Shown here: piece after piece, positions 50,968 to 60,042 of the stretch | How positions within the stretch are numbered: the stretch's first letter is position 1 | How the letters are laid out: the number at the start of each line of letters is the position of its first letter | Source: Epilithonimonas hominis | Lineage (GTDB): Bacteria > Bacteroidota > Bacteroidia > Flavobacteriales > Weeksellaceae | Direction: 5' to 3' | Assembly (NCBI RefSeq): GCF_003730015.1 | Contig: NZ_RJTU01000047.1 | Location: 1 to 64,000 of the forward strand | Length of the DNA: 64,000 nt | The notes under the pieces: model-generated | What the model was told of the DNA's origin: nothing | Database searches by the model: none | What the model saw: only the letters and a program-made list of their open reading frames with translations | Program-made: the position numbers and the translations under genes

Positions 50968-53900
50968 ATGAAAAAATTAACAACAAGCGTGTTGGCAGTA
51001 GTTCTTTCGTCATCTTTTGCAGTAGTTTCTGCACAAAAGGTACAAGATACAGCTAAAACGCAAGATATCGAGGGCGTAGTAGTAACGGCTTTAGGTATCA
51101 AAAGAGATGAAAAATCTTTGTCTTATGCATCGCAGACAGTTAAAGCTAAAGACTTAAACTTGACTCAGAATGTTGATGTTAAGGGGGCTATAGCAGGTAA
51201 AGTTGCCGGCGTTCAGATTAACGGACAGGCAGGTGCCAAGTTAGGAGAAACAGGAAAACTTCGTCTAAGAGGTGCTATTAGTATGTTGTCCGATGAAGAT
51301 CCAATTTATGTATTGGATGGTGTAATTGTAGATCCAAATACAATTGATATGGACAATGTTGAGTCTGTGAATGTCTTAAAAGGACCTAATGCAACCGCGC
51401 TCTATGGTACTAGAGCTATCTATGGAGCTGTTATTATGACGCTTAAAAAAGGTTCAAAAAATAGAGTTAATGTTGAGGTTAACTCGACCGTCAATGTTGA
51501 TGTCATTGCTAGAACCATGAAATATCAGAATGAATATGGAGGGGGTTATGAAGGCGAAAATTCTATGGCAGTTTTTCATTATGATCCTACTGTTCATCCT
51601 GCTAGTTGGGCTATTTTTGATGGCAAAAATTATATACAAGGAGATAATTCTTATGCGGATGAGAGTTGGGGAGCTAAATTGGATGGTAGAGAGTATGTGC
51701 CATGGTACGCTTGGTGGACAACGAGCCCTTATTATGGACAGACAGCTAAATACAGTCCTCAACCAAACAATGTAAGAGATTTTTATGATAAATCTATAAC
51801 AACAAAAAATACAATCTCTGTTTCTGGGGGTAATGATTATTTTACAGGAAGATTATCAGTTACAAATCTAGATCAAAATGGTATAACTCCTTACACTTAT
51901 TTAAAAAGAAATTATCTTTCCTATAATGGAAATTTTAAATTTTCTGATAAGTTAAATGTTGAAACAATGTTTAACTATACAGGAGGTAAAGTAAGAGGAG
52001 AGATGGATGATACTTATGGTAATCAGACTTCTGGCTCATTTAATAGCTGGTTTGCTAGAGAATTAGATATAAAGAAATTAAAAGAGTTACAAAACTTAAA
52101 AACAGACGATAATTATTTAGCGTCTTGGAACTGGTGGGGTCCTGATTACTATGGATATGGAGGAATATATCAAAAGCCGGCATTCTGGTTGAATCCTTAT
52201 ACATATATGAATTTGTTTGATGATACAACAAGAAGAAGAAACTACTCTTTTAGTGTTGCTCCCACATATAAAATATCCAGGACATTAAATGCTAGAGCTT
52301 CATATTCTAGAACAGATAATACAACTACTCGTGAATATTTTATGCCTAGCGAAATTTCTAACTCGGCATCTGGAACCCAAGGAGGTTATATGAATTTTAC
52401 GAATGGCTTTGGTATTATAAACAATAGATTTTCTGAAGAACAGTATGATGCAAGATTAACTTATACAGATAAGTTTGGTGTTTTTGATATCAATGCAATC
52501 GTTGGAGGTAATATAACTGAACAATCTTGGTTTAATAATACTACTGCTATGAATGTTTGGAGTAATACACAATTTCTAATAAATCCAGATGTTTATAATT
52601 TTTCGAATACCAACATTCCAATTATTCCTAGATATACAAAATATAAAAAGACTTATAGATCGATCTATAGCAATCTATCTATAGGTTATAATGATACTTT
52701 CTATTTGGATTTAAGTGCAAGAAATGATATCAATTCTGCATATTTGCCACAAGATAATTCGTTCTTTACATATTCAGCTGGTGGAAGTGTATTGTTACAT
52801 AATTTATTTGAAAAGAATAATGTTTTAACGTTTGCAAAAGTGAGAGCTGGTTTTGCTAAAATTGCAAGTGATTTAGGTGCTCTTTCAACTAATCCAGCAT
52901 ATACTTATGCTAATACAGCTTTCCAAATAGGTACAAATACAACTAATTATGTAGCCGCTTGGCAACCAATAGGTGCGGTAGATGCTGTTTTAAAGCCATC
53001 TATAAATGAAAATTTTGAGGTTGGGTTAGATTTAAAGTTTTTGAATAACAGATTGTCCTTTTCCGGAACATATTATAATGAAAAAAGAAAAGACGAGCCT
53101 ATTCCTGTAACATTGCCTGCTTCATCAGGATATACAAATGTTTTTGCCAATTCAGGAGAAGTTAAAAGAGAAGGTGTAGAATTGAGTTTATCTGGTGATG
53201 TTTTTAAATCAGGGGATTTTACTTGGACAACCTCTTTGAACTTTGCCAAAAATAAAACTACTATATTAAAAGTTGCAGATGGTACAGAAGCTATCAATTT
53301 TGGGTCTGCTGATGATTATGCAAAAGTAAATGTTACTCAGATAGCTGGACAAGAATGGGGGCAGTTGATCGGTACAGGATATAAGTATGATGCAAATGGT
53401 AATAAAATTATCGATGTTGATCCGGTATTAGGTACTGTAACTTACGCATTGGAAACAAATAAAAGTTTTGGTTCTGTATTACCAGATTTTACAGGAGGTT
53501 TCTACAATACATTTACTTATAAAGGTTTTTCATTAAGTGCTGCAATAGACTTTCAAAAAGGTGGGAAATTCTTTTCTCTTGGAGAAATGTGGGCAGATTA
53601 CAGTGGTTTGACACCAAAAACTACAGCTAATGGAATTAGAGAAAACGGCGTTAGAGTAGTTGGTGTTAATTCTGCCGATGGTTCTGCTGTGGATGAATTA
53701 GTAGAAGCTCAAACTTATTTTCAACAATTTTATTCTAATAGTTTAATTGAGGATTACATCCACGATGCTAGCTACATTAAGTTAAGAGAATTGGCATTAA
53801 ATTATCAATTACCATCAAAACTTTTTTATAACACTGCAATCAAAGCTATTACAGTTGGTTTAATTGCTAGAAATCCATTTTTAATTTATGTGTCTAAGGA

Positions 53901-54006
53901 TAATATTCATAAACAAGATCCTTCAGAGCTATCAAATACATTTGGAGAAAATGCTAACTTACCTTCAACAAGAAGTTTTGGTGTTAATGTTAAACTTAAT
54001 TTCTAA
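50968..54006 (+). CDS. SusC/RagA family TonB-linked outer-membrane transporter (pair 2)
   Basis: Second outer-membrane transporter, 1012 residues. The signal peptide ends at AVVSAQ. A TonB-box-like IEGVVVTALGI follows, then the plug (NLTQNVDVKGAIAGKVAG, LRLRGAISMLSDEDPIYVLDGVIV, VNVLKGPNATALYG) and a long barrel ending TRSFGVNVKLNF. As in the first pair, the N-terminal CarboxypepD_reg domain is missing. The plug motif ALGIKRDEKSLSYASQ marks a different SusC subgroup from pair 1. The susD partner begins 10 bases after the stop. Substrate unknown. Confidence 0.93.
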   Translation: MKKLTTSVLAVVLSSSFAVVSAQKVQDTAKTQDIEGVVVTALGIKRDEKSLSYASQTVKAKDLNLTQNVDVKGAIAGKVAGVQINGQAGAKLGETGKLRLRGAISMLSDEDPIYVLDGVIVDPNTIDMDNVESVNVLKGPNATALYGTRAIYGAVIMTLKKGSKNRVNVEVNSTVNVDVIARTMKYQNEYGGGYEGENSMAVFHYDPTVHPASWAIFDGKNYIQGDNSYADESWGAKLDGREYVPWYAWWTTSPYYGQTAKYSPQPNNVRDFYDKSITTKNTISVSGGNDYFTGRLSVTNLDQNGITPYTYLKRNYLSYNGNFKFSDKLNVETMFNYTGGKVRGEMDDTYGNQTSGSFNSWFARELDIKKLKELQNLKTDDNYLASWNWWGPDYYGYGGIYQKPAFWLNPYTYMNLFDDTTRRRNYSFSVAPTYKISRTLNARASYSRTDNTTTREYFMPSEISNSASGTQGGYMNFTNGFGIINNRFSEEQYDARLTYTDKFGVFDINAIVGGNITEQSWFNNTTAMNVWSNTQFLINPDVYNFSNTNIPIIPRYTKYKKTYRSIYSNLSIGYNDTFYLDLSARNDINSAYLPQDNSFFTYSAGGSVLLHNLFEKNNVLTFAKVRAGFAKIASDLGALSTNPAYTYANTAFQIGTNTTNYVAAWQPIGAVDAVLKPSINENFEVGLDLKFLNNRLSFSGTYYNEKRKDEPIPVTLPASSGYTNVFANSGEVKREGVELSLSGDVFKSGDFTWTTSLNFAKNKTTILKVADGTEAINFGSADDYAKVNVTQIAGQEWGQLIGTGYKYDANGNKIIDVDPVLGTVTYALETNKSFGSVLPDFTGGFYNTFTYKGFSLSAAIDFQKGGKFFSLGEMWADYSGLTPKTTANGIRENGVRVVGVNSADGSAVDELVEAQTYFQQFYSNSLIEDYIHDASYIKLRELALNYQLPSKLFYNTAIKAITVGLIARNPFLIYVSKDNIHKQDPSELSNTFGENANLPSTRSFGVNVKLNF

Positions 54007-54016
54007 ATAAAAAAAA

Positions 54017-55531
54017 ATGAAAAATTTTAAAATATATATTATTGCTTTAGTGGGAGCTTTATCATTCAATTCTTGTAATGATAAAGAGTTCAGTGATGAA
54101 TACTATGCTAATACATACGGGATTTATTCTGCAGATTATAAATCATTAATGACTGGTGCTATTTCTGATTTCGCGCAGAGGGGTGGGCAGAATTTTTTTA
54201 TGAAGCCGATGTTGTACTCACAATATTTGTCTCAGGTAGTTTATACTTCAGAATCTCAATATGCTCAAGTAGGAGGACAATGGGATTGGTATTATGTTAG
54301 AAGTATAAAAAATCTGAACACAATTATTGATGCTTATTCTGGTAATGTTGACAACCTTATGACAGCTCAAGGAAGTAAAGAAAATATGATTGGGGTTTCA
54401 AAAATTCTTCGAGCGATTATTTACAAGAGACTCACTGATACTTATGGAGATATTCCTTATTCTGAAGCAGTTAAGTATGATCAGGGAATTTTAACTCCGA
54501 AATTTGATTCTCAGGAATCAATTTATAAAAATTTGATAAATGATTTAAAAGACGGTAGGGATCTATTGGATGCTACGAAAACTCGTCCAGTAGGAGATAA
54601 TCTATATTTGGGAGATGTAACTAAATGGAAAAAACTTGCTAATTCAGTTATTTTACAAGCTACTCTTCAACTGTCAAAAAAATATCCAGGTGTTAGTGAT
54701 TATGCTGCAGTAGAATTCAAATCAGCTTTAGCAAATACTGCAGGATCTATAGAAACTGTAGCTGATGAAGCTTGGTTCACTTATTCTTCGCTTGCTGGTA
54801 TAAACAATCCAATTTATGCCTTTAGAGCAGCTGATTATAGAATGTCAGCTCAGCTTATTGAGTCATTAAAAGGAACAAAAACGGGAGCTAATGCAGCATT
54901 TAATGTGACGTCTAATCACACGCCAGACTCTAGAAGAACAGTTTATGCTACTAATACAAACCCAGGTTTACCTTATGGATATAGCGCAACAGATTTGGCA
55001 TCTGCGGGGTATACAACAGCTAGTAAATCCCAGATGAATGCCAGATTTAGAGGTGCAACTTCTACATTGAATCTAATGTCAGCGTCATATACATTTCTTA
55101 ATAGAGCAGAAGCTGCTGCTAGAGGCTGGACTACAGAGGATGTTGCTACATTACTTACAAAAGGGATTACTTTAAGTTATCAATCATTGGACTCTAAGTA
55201 TTCTACTTCAATTTCATCAGGGGCAGCAGCATATGCGGCAGCTAGAGTTGCAGATATTTCTACAGCACCTGGCGGAGCTCTTCAAGTAATTGGCGAAGAA
55301 AAATGGATATCTCTTTTTACAAAAGGATTCGATTCTTGGTCAGAATGGAGAAGAACGGGATATCCAAATCTTAAGCCTGCTCCAAGTTCTTTGAATGGAG
55401 GAGTGATTCCAAGAAGAATTATGTACCCTACATCGGAAGCTATATATAACAAGACAAATTATACAGCTGCATTAAAATCTTTAACTCCAAATAGTGATTT
55501 AAATACATCAAAAATCTGGTGGGATCAATAA
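54017..55531 (+). CDS. SusD-like_2 family outer-membrane lipoprotein (pair 2)
   Basis: Surface lipoprotein partner of the second SusC, 504 residues. The leader ends in a lipobox FNSC with the Cys at residue 20. The body is of the SusD-like_2 (nutrient-binding lipoprotein) type, visible in GAISDFAQRGGQNFFMKP, LKDGRDLLDATKTRPVGDNLYLGDVTKWKK split over two helices, and the closing KWISLFTKGFDSWSEWRRTGYPNLKPAP. This differs from the RagB/SusD type of pair 1. A terminator follows at 55558. Confidence 0.9.
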   Translation: MKNFKIYIIALVGALSFNSCNDKEFSDEYYANTYGIYSADYKSLMTGAISDFAQRGGQNFFMKPMLYSQYLSQVVYTSESQYAQVGGQWDWYYVRSIKNLNTIIDAYSGNVDNLMTAQGSKENMIGVSKILRAIIYKRLTDTYGDIPYSEAVKYDQGILTPKFDSQESIYKNLINDLKDGRDLLDATKTRPVGDNLYLGDVTKWKKLANSVILQATLQLSKKYPGVSDYAAVEFKSALANTAGSIETVADEAWFTYSSLAGINNPIYAFRAADYRMSAQLIESLKGTKTGANAAFNVTSNHTPDSRRTVYATNTNPGLPYGYSATDLASAGYTTASKSQMNARFRGATSTLNLMSASYTFLNRAEAAARGWTTEDVATLLTKGITLSYQSLDSKYSTSISSGAAAYAAARVADISTAPGGALQVIGEEKWISLFTKGFDSWSEWRRTGYPNLKPAPSSLNGGVIPRRIMYPTSEAIYNKTNYTAALKSLTPNSDLNTSKIWWDQ

Positions 55532-55557
55532 TAGGTTTCACACTTGATATATAATTA

Positions 55558-55577
55558 AACCCGCAGCAATGCGGGTT
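55558..55577 (+). terminator. terminator after the second susCD pair
   Basis: Stem AACCCGCA / TGCGGGTT with a GCAA loop, then a T run. Confidence 0.85.
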
Positions 55578-55600
55578 TTTATTTTATTATTCTAACAACA

Positions 55601-55632
55601 AAAAACCTGAGAAACAATGTTCTCAGGTTTTT
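55601..55632 (-). terminator. terminator after ffh
   Basis: Perfect 13-bp stem AAAAACCTGAGAA / TTCTCAGGTTTTT; on the minus strand it lies just beyond the ffh stop. It can also act on the plus strand as a second stop for susCD. Confidence 0.85.
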
Positions 55633-55651
55633 GAATTTATATAAAGTAATT

Positions 55652-57016
55652 CTATCTTCCAAACAAACCGCCACCCATGCCAGGCATATTTGGCATTTTG
55701 CTCATCATCTGCATCATTTGCTTGCCTTGAGGGCCTTGCATCATTTTCATCATTTTGCCCATCTGGTCAAATTGCTTCATCAAGGCATTTACATCTTCTA
55801 GCTTTCTACCCGAACCTTTAGCGATTCTTTGTTTTCTGGAAACATTGATGATAGAAGGTCTTCTTCTTTCGTCGGGCGTCATCGAATGGATAATCGCTTC
55901 GATATGTTTGAAAGCATCATCATTAATGTCCACATCTTTAATCGCTTTTCCAACACCCGGAATCATCCCCATCAGATCCTTCATATTACCCATTTTTTTG
56001 ATTTGGTTGATCTGCTTTAAGAAATCATCGAAACCAAATTCATTCTTAGCAATTTTCTTATGAAGTTTCTTAGCTTCCTCTTCGTCAAACTGTTCCTGAG
56101 CTCTTTCAACCAAGGAAACAACATCTCCCATTCCGAGAATTCTGTCAGCCATCCTTTCCGGATAGAAAAGGTCCAGCGCTTCCATTTTTTCTCCGGTAGA
56201 AATAAATTTGATAGGCTTTTCAACTACAGAACGAATTGTCAACGCCGCTCCACCACGTGTATCACCATCCAATTTCGTAAGAACAACACCGTCAAAATTC
56301 AAAGTATCATTGAAGGCTTTAGCCGTATTCACAGCATCTTGTCCTGTCATCGAATCTACTACGAAAAGCGTTTCAGTAGGTTTAATCGTTTGATGAACCG
56401 CCTTGATTTCGTTCATCATTTGCTCATCAACCGCCAAACGACCAGCCGTATCCACAATTATTGTATCAAATCCATTTGATTTTGCATAATTAATTGCGTT
56501 CTCAGCAATCGCAACAGGGTTTTTATTTTCTACCTCGGTATAGACAGGAATATTGATTTGAGTTCCCAGAACTTTCAACTGGTCAATCGCTGCAGGTCTG
56601 TAAACGTCACAAGCTACCAAAAGTGGTTTTTTGCTTCTTTTTTGTTTCAGATAGTTGGCTAATTTTCCGGAGAAAGTTGTTTTACCAGAACCTTGTAGAC
56701 CAGCAATCAAAATGACAGTCGGCTTCCCGGAAAGATTGATTCCTTCTTGAGAACCACCCATCAAATCTACCAATTCATCGTGAACAATTTTCGTCATCAA
56801 TTGTCCTGGCGTTAGCGATGTCAAAACGTTTTCACCTATAGCTTTATCCTGAACTCTTTTTGTAAGGTCTTTGGCAACTTTATAATTGACATCGGCATCC
56901 ACCAATGCTCTTCGGATTTCCTTTACCGTTTCTGCAACGTTGATTTCCGTGATTTTTCCACGGCCCGAAATATTATGAAGCGCTTTATCTAGCTTGTCTT
57001 GTAAACTGTTAAACAT
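55652..57016 (-). CDS. ffh: signal recognition particle protein Ffh
   Basis: GTPase that binds signal sequences of nascent membrane proteins and delivers ribosomes to FtsY. The 454-residue chain has the N domain, the G domain with VILIAGLQGSGKTTFSGKLA (P loop), VDTAGRLAVDEQMM, TKLDGDTRGGAALT, and the methionine-rich M domain with GSGRKLEDVNALMKQFDQMG. The tail is extremely Met- and Gly-rich (MMQMMSKMPNMPGMGGG). Single gene read from a TATTTTTG box at 57042, ending in the terminator at 55601. Confidence 0.97.
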   Translation of the reverse strand: MFNSLQDKLDKALHNISGRGKITEINVAETVKEIRRALVDADVNYKVAKDLTKRVQDKAIGENVLTSLTPGQLMTKIVHDELVDLMGGSQEGINLSGKPTVILIAGLQGSGKTTFSGKLANYLKQKRSKKPLLVACDVYRPAAIDQLKVLGTQINIPVYTEVENKNPVAIAENAINYAKSNGFDTIIVDTAGRLAVDEQMMNEIKAVHQTIKPTETLFVVDSMTGQDAVNTAKAFNDTLNFDGVVLTKLDGDTRGGAALTIRSVVEKPIKFISTGEKMEALDLFYPERMADRILGMGDVVSLVERAQEQFDEEEAKKLHKKIAKNEFGFDDFLKQINQIKKMGNMKDLMGMIPGVGKAIKDVDINDDAFKHIEAIIHSMTPDERRRPSIINVSRKQRIAKGSGRKLEDVNALMKQFDQMGKMMKMMQGPQGKQMMQMMSKMPNMPGMGGGLFGR

Positions 57017-57041
57017 AACTTTAATAGGATATTTAAGGTAG

Positions 57042-57049
57042 CAAAAATA
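57042..57049 (-). promoter_or_regulatory. -7 box TATTTTTG of ffh
   Basis: On the minus strand TATTTTTG is 25 bases before the ffh ATG. Confidence 0.5.
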
Positions 57050-57118
57050 AGAAAATTTAAACGAAGTTACAGCGTCAGTGATGACTAATCAATCATCATT
57101 TATTTTTTGTTTTATTTG

Positions 57119-57134
57119 GGGCAGTTTAATCCGC
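57119..57134 (+). repeat. copy 1 of a GGGCAGYTTAATCCGC motif
   Basis: GGGCAGTTTAATCCGC; 15 of 16 bases match the copy at 62646-62661 on the same strand. It lies upstream of the small membrane protein gene and the atp operon. Confidence 0.7.
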
Positions 57135-57169
57135 ATTTTATAAATAGAATTAAGTTTGTCAGGATTGTT

Positions 57170-57177
57170 TATTTTTG
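57170..57177 (+). promoter_or_regulatory. -7 box TATTTTTG, possibly leaderless
   Basis: TATTTTTG followed by four bases and the ATG at 57182. Confidence 0.5.
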
Positions 57178-57181
57178 CAAA

Positions 57182-57454
57182 ATGAATCAGATATTAATAC
57201 TAATTATTGCAACCGCTTCACTAATTATTCTTAATATAATTGTGTATTATTTGTTCAAAATGGTTTTAATAAAAGGCAATAATTCCGGATTGAGATTTTT
57301 AGGAATTAACTTGTTAAAAGATATAATCTGGCTTACCGGAATTTTATTTTTTATAGACAAAACAAAAGTTAATTTTCTGATTTTGAGTTTGATTTTTTTA
57401 ATCAGTTCTTTTTTAATTTATTATTTTGTCATTGTAAGGCTCAATAAATCATAG
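57182..57454 (+). CDS. small three-helix membrane protein upstream of atpB
   Basis: Membrane protein of 90 residues, almost entirely three hydrophobic helices (about 4-29, 40-56 with IIWLTGILFF, and 62-84) joined by short basic loops (KGNNSG, DKTKVN). It ends RLNKS. I start it at the ATG at 57182 because longer in-frame starts would cover the -7 box. No family signature is recognised. Its position 83 bases before atpB is where other bacteria carry atpI/atpZ-type accessory genes for ATP synthase assembly, and a similar role is possible, but the protein lacks a recognisable AtpI motif. atpB has its own -7 box in the gap. Confidence 0.65.
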   Translation: MNQILILIIATASLIILNIIVYYLFKMVLIKGNNSGLRFLGINLLKDIIWLTGILFFIDKTKVNFLILSLIFLISSFLIYYFVIVRLNKS

Positions 57455-57510
57455 TATTATGAATTTGATAAAAATCATATAATTTAGTTTTTCTAACCAT
57501 TATAAATCGA

Positions 57511-57518
57511 TATATTTG
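57511..57518 (+). promoter_or_regulatory. -7 box TATATTTG of the atp operon
   Basis: TATATTTG 19 bases before the atpB ATG. Confidence 0.5.
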
Positions 57519-57537
57519 CAAACCGATAAAATGTGTT

Positions 57538-58638
57538 ATGAAGCTAAAAATTAATTCTGTTTTTTTTACGTTTTTGTTCATCTTTTCTAGCGTTTTCATC
57601 TCTGCTCAGCACGAAGTTGCTAATGTAGGTGAAACAGCAGAAATAGAAAAGGCCGAGAAATCATTTGATGCAAAGAAAATGATAATGGAGCATATCGGCG
57701 ATTCTAATGAATGGCATCTGATGACTCTGAATGAAGGGACTGCGGAAGAGAAACATATCTCTGTTCCATTGCCAATTATTGTAAAGGACGAGGCTGGGAT
57801 CCATACATTTTTATCATCTTCTGTAGCTCATGGTCACGAACATGACGGGTATACTTTGCACGACGGGCAATTAGTATCTACTAAAGGTTTGGAAAAAGCA
57901 ACATTGTTCGGTTTGATTGGAGGTAAGCAAGATTCCGGAAAGGTTTTTTATGATTTTTCTATCACAAAAAATGTTTTTACAATGTTATTATCAGTTGTGT
58001 TTATGTTGGTTATCTTCATTGGAATGGGGAGAAGTTATAAAAATTCTATGATGCCAAAAGGAGTTGGTAGGATTTTAGAGCCAATCGTTATTTTCATCCG
58101 TGACGAAGTAGCAATTCCAAATATTGGATCTTCAAAATACAAAAGGTTTATGCCTTATTTATTGACAGTATTTTTCTTTATATGGATTAATAACCTCTTC
58201 GGATTGATTCCATTCTTTCCTTTTGGAGCTAACTTGACCGGGAATATAGCAATTACTGCAGTTTTAGCAATTATTACTTTGGTGATTACGCTTTTCAGTG
58301 CCAACAAAGATTACTGGAAGCATATTTTCATGCCGCCGGTTCCGATTTTGCTTTACCCTATTATGGTTCCGATTGAGATTATTGGCGTGTTTACAAAGCC
58401 GTTTGCTTTGATGATGCGACTTTTTGCCAACGTAACGGCAGGTCACATTATGATACTGGCGATTATTTCATTGATATTTATTTTTAAAACACCATTATTA
58501 GGATTTGCATCTGTGCCTTTGGCATTATTCATTTCTGTATTGGAGTTATTGGTTGCAGTATTGCAGGCGTATATTTTCACAGTATTGTCAGCATTATTTA
58601 TTGGAATTGCAGTACAGGATCACTCACACGAACATTAA
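57538..58638 (+). CDS. atpB: F1Fo ATP synthase subunit a
   Basis: Proton-channel subunit next to the c-ring. The 366-residue chain is longer than the usual 240-270. The first 24 residues form a signal peptide (FIFSSVFISAQ), followed by about 110 exported residues with a His-rich stretch (SSSVAHGHEHDGYTLHDG). The membrane part starts near residue 140 and includes NNLFGLIPFFPFGANLTGNIA and MMRLFANVTAGHI, where Arg294 is the essential channel arginine. It ends in a helical hairpin and AVQDHSHEH. First gene of atpBEFHAG. The N-terminal extension occurs in subunit a of Bacteroidetes; its role is not clear. Confidence 0.95.
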   Translation: MKLKINSVFFTFLFIFSSVFISAQHEVANVGETAEIEKAEKSFDAKKMIMEHIGDSNEWHLMTLNEGTAEEKHISVPLPIIVKDEAGIHTFLSSSVAHGHEHDGYTLHDGQLVSTKGLEKATLFGLIGGKQDSGKVFYDFSITKNVFTMLLSVVFMLVIFIGMGRSYKNSMMPKGVGRILEPIVIFIRDEVAIPNIGSSKYKRFMPYLLTVFFFIWINNLFGLIPFFPFGANLTGNIAITAVLAIITLVITLFSANKDYWKHIFMPPVPILLYPIMVPIEIIGVFTKPFALMMRLFANVTAGHIMILAIISLIFIFKTPLLGFASVPLALFISVLELLVAVLQAYIFTVLSALFIGIAVQDHSHEH

Positions 58639-58680
58639 GATACAATTAAAAAGAACATATTTAACCTAAATAATTTTATT

Positions 58681-58899
58681 ATGGATTTAACAACTGGAGC
58701 AGGATTAATTTACGTAGGGATCGGTTTAGCAGTATTAGGCGTAGGTCTAGGAATTGGTAAAATCGGTGGACACGCAATGGATGCTATCGCTAGACAACCG
58801 GAACAAGCTGGTAAAATTCAGGGAGCAATGCTTATCGCAGCTGGTCTTATTGAAGGAGCTGGTCTTATTGCGATTATTTTTGGTGCATTCATCAAGTAA
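58681..58899 (+). CDS. atpE: F1Fo ATP synthase subunit c
   Basis: Proton-carrying ring subunit of 72 residues made of two helices. The polar loop ARQPEQ is at residues 37-42 and the proton-binding Glu58 is in helix 2 (AAGLIEGAGLIA). The residues around Glu58 (Gly-Ala follow it) and the lack of a Gln partner in helix 1 argue for proton use, not sodium. Glycine-rich GVGLGIGKIGG packs the ring. It is followed by a strong hairpin at 58914 before atpF. Confidence 0.97.
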   Translation: MDLTTGAGLIYVGIGLAVLGVGLGIGKIGGHAMDAIARQPEQAGKIQGAMLIAAGLIEGAGLIAIIFGAFIK

Positions 58900-58913
58900 T
58901 CCTTATTACATCT

Positions 58914-58948
58914 AAGTCTTAGCAAAACGGTTGGTTTTGCTAAGACTT
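58914..58948 (+). terminator. strong hairpin between atpE and atpF (attenuator or RNA-stability element)
   Basis: Perfect 15-bp stem AAGTCTTAGCAAAAC / GTTTTGCTAAGACTT with a GGTTG loop, followed by TTCTTAAATTC. The T tract after it is short, so it may act as a partial terminator or 3-prime stabiliser and not as a full stop; the genes downstream have no evident promoter. Confidence 0.75.
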
Positions 58949-58994
58949 TTCTTAAATTCAAAAAAATTATTTTAATTAATAAAAAACTTAGATT

Positions 58995-59483
58995 ATGATA
59001 GAGCCGGGCATAGGTTTATTATTTTGGATGACACTTACATTCATCATCCTATTGTTTTTATTAGCAAAATTTGCGTGGAAACCAATTCTTAACGCAGTTA
59101 ATGATAGAGAAGTTACGATCATCGATGCGCTTAATCAAGCTAAATTAGCTAAACAAGAGATGGCTCAGTTGAAAGAAGATAACGAAAGAATCCTACGCGA
59201 AGCAAGAGCTGAAAGAGACGGCATCTTGAAAGAAGCGAGAGAAATGAAGGATAAAATCGTAAATGAAGCAAAGGACAGTGCTAAAGTAGAAGGAGAGAAG
59301 ATGATCGCTGCTGCAAGACAGTCTATACAGTCTGAGAAAAATGCTGCAATGGCAGACATCAAAACTCAAATCGGAACCTTGTCTGTGAACATCGCTGAAA
59401 GTATCCTAAAAGAGAAATTGAACAACGATGGCGCACAAAATGCTCTTGTAGAAAATATTCTTAACAAGTCTAACCTTAACTAA
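58995..59483 (+). CDS. atpF: F1Fo ATP synthase subunit b
   Basis: Peripheral-stalk subunit of 162 residues. One N-terminal membrane helix (GLLFWMTLTFIILLFLLAKF, about 7-26) is followed by the conserved KPI segment and a long charged coiled coil (about 35-140, ALNQAKLAKQEMAQLKEDNE onward). It ends with a helix that binds delta (NIAESILKEKL). A single b gene, so the stalk is a homodimer. It is followed by atpH after five bases. Confidence 0.95.
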   Translation: MIEPGIGLLFWMTLTFIILLFLLAKFAWKPILNAVNDREVTIIDALNQAKLAKQEMAQLKEDNERILREARAERDGILKEAREMKDKIVNEAKDSAKVEGEKMIAAARQSIQSEKNAAMADIKTQIGTLSVNIAESILKEKLNNDGAQNALVENILNKSNLN

Positions 59484-59488
59484 TCAGG

Positions 59489-60025
59489 ATGCTGACATCT
59501 AAAGTAGCTAAAAGATACGCGCAGGGTTTGCTGGATTTTACTCAGGAATCCGGTAACACAGAATCTGTTTTCAATGAGATGAAAGACATTGTTAAAATAA
59601 TGTCGCAATCTAAAGACCTGAATCAGTTTTTCGGTACACCCATCATTGATTCAAGAAAGAAAGAAGCAATTGCTTTAGAAATATTCAAGGATTTTTCACC
59701 TGTTGCTAAAAACTTGATCAGACTTGTTATCAAGCAGGGAAGAGAATCTCAGCTCAAAGGTATTGCTCAGGAATTCATTAATAAAGTAGAAGACATCAAA
59801 GGGACTCAGAGAATTTCTTTGACAAGCGCTTCTAAGTTATCAGAACAAAATATTCAAAAGATTATTGCTGATTCCAAAATGGTCAATGTTACTAACTATG
59901 ATTTGGAAACGATTATCAAACCAGAAATTCTCGGAGGTTATATCCTGAGAGTAGGTGATCAGCAAATTGATGCTTCAGTTAGAACTAAACTTAGCAACAT
60001 CAAAAAAGAATTTCAACTTAATTAA
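59489..60025 (+). CDS. atpH: F1Fo ATP synthase subunit delta
   Basis: Joins the b stalk to the top of the F1 head. The 178-residue chain starts with the six-helix domain ([20 protein letters not shown]) and ends with the OSCP-type C-terminal motif [26 protein letters not shown], split here over the conserved [10 protein letters not shown] core. It lies 5 bases after atpF and 17 bases before atpA. Confidence 0.95.
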   Translation: MLTSKVAKRYAQGLLDFTQESGNTESVFNEMKDIVKIMSQSKDLNQFFGTPIIDSRKKEAIALEIFKDFSPVAKNLIRLVIKQGRESQLKGIAQEFINKVEDIKGTQRISLTSASKLSEQNIQKIIADSKMVNVTNYDLETIIKPEILGGYILRVGDQQIDASVRTKLSNIKKEFQLN

Positions 60026-60042
60026 GAAAAAACAACCATATA

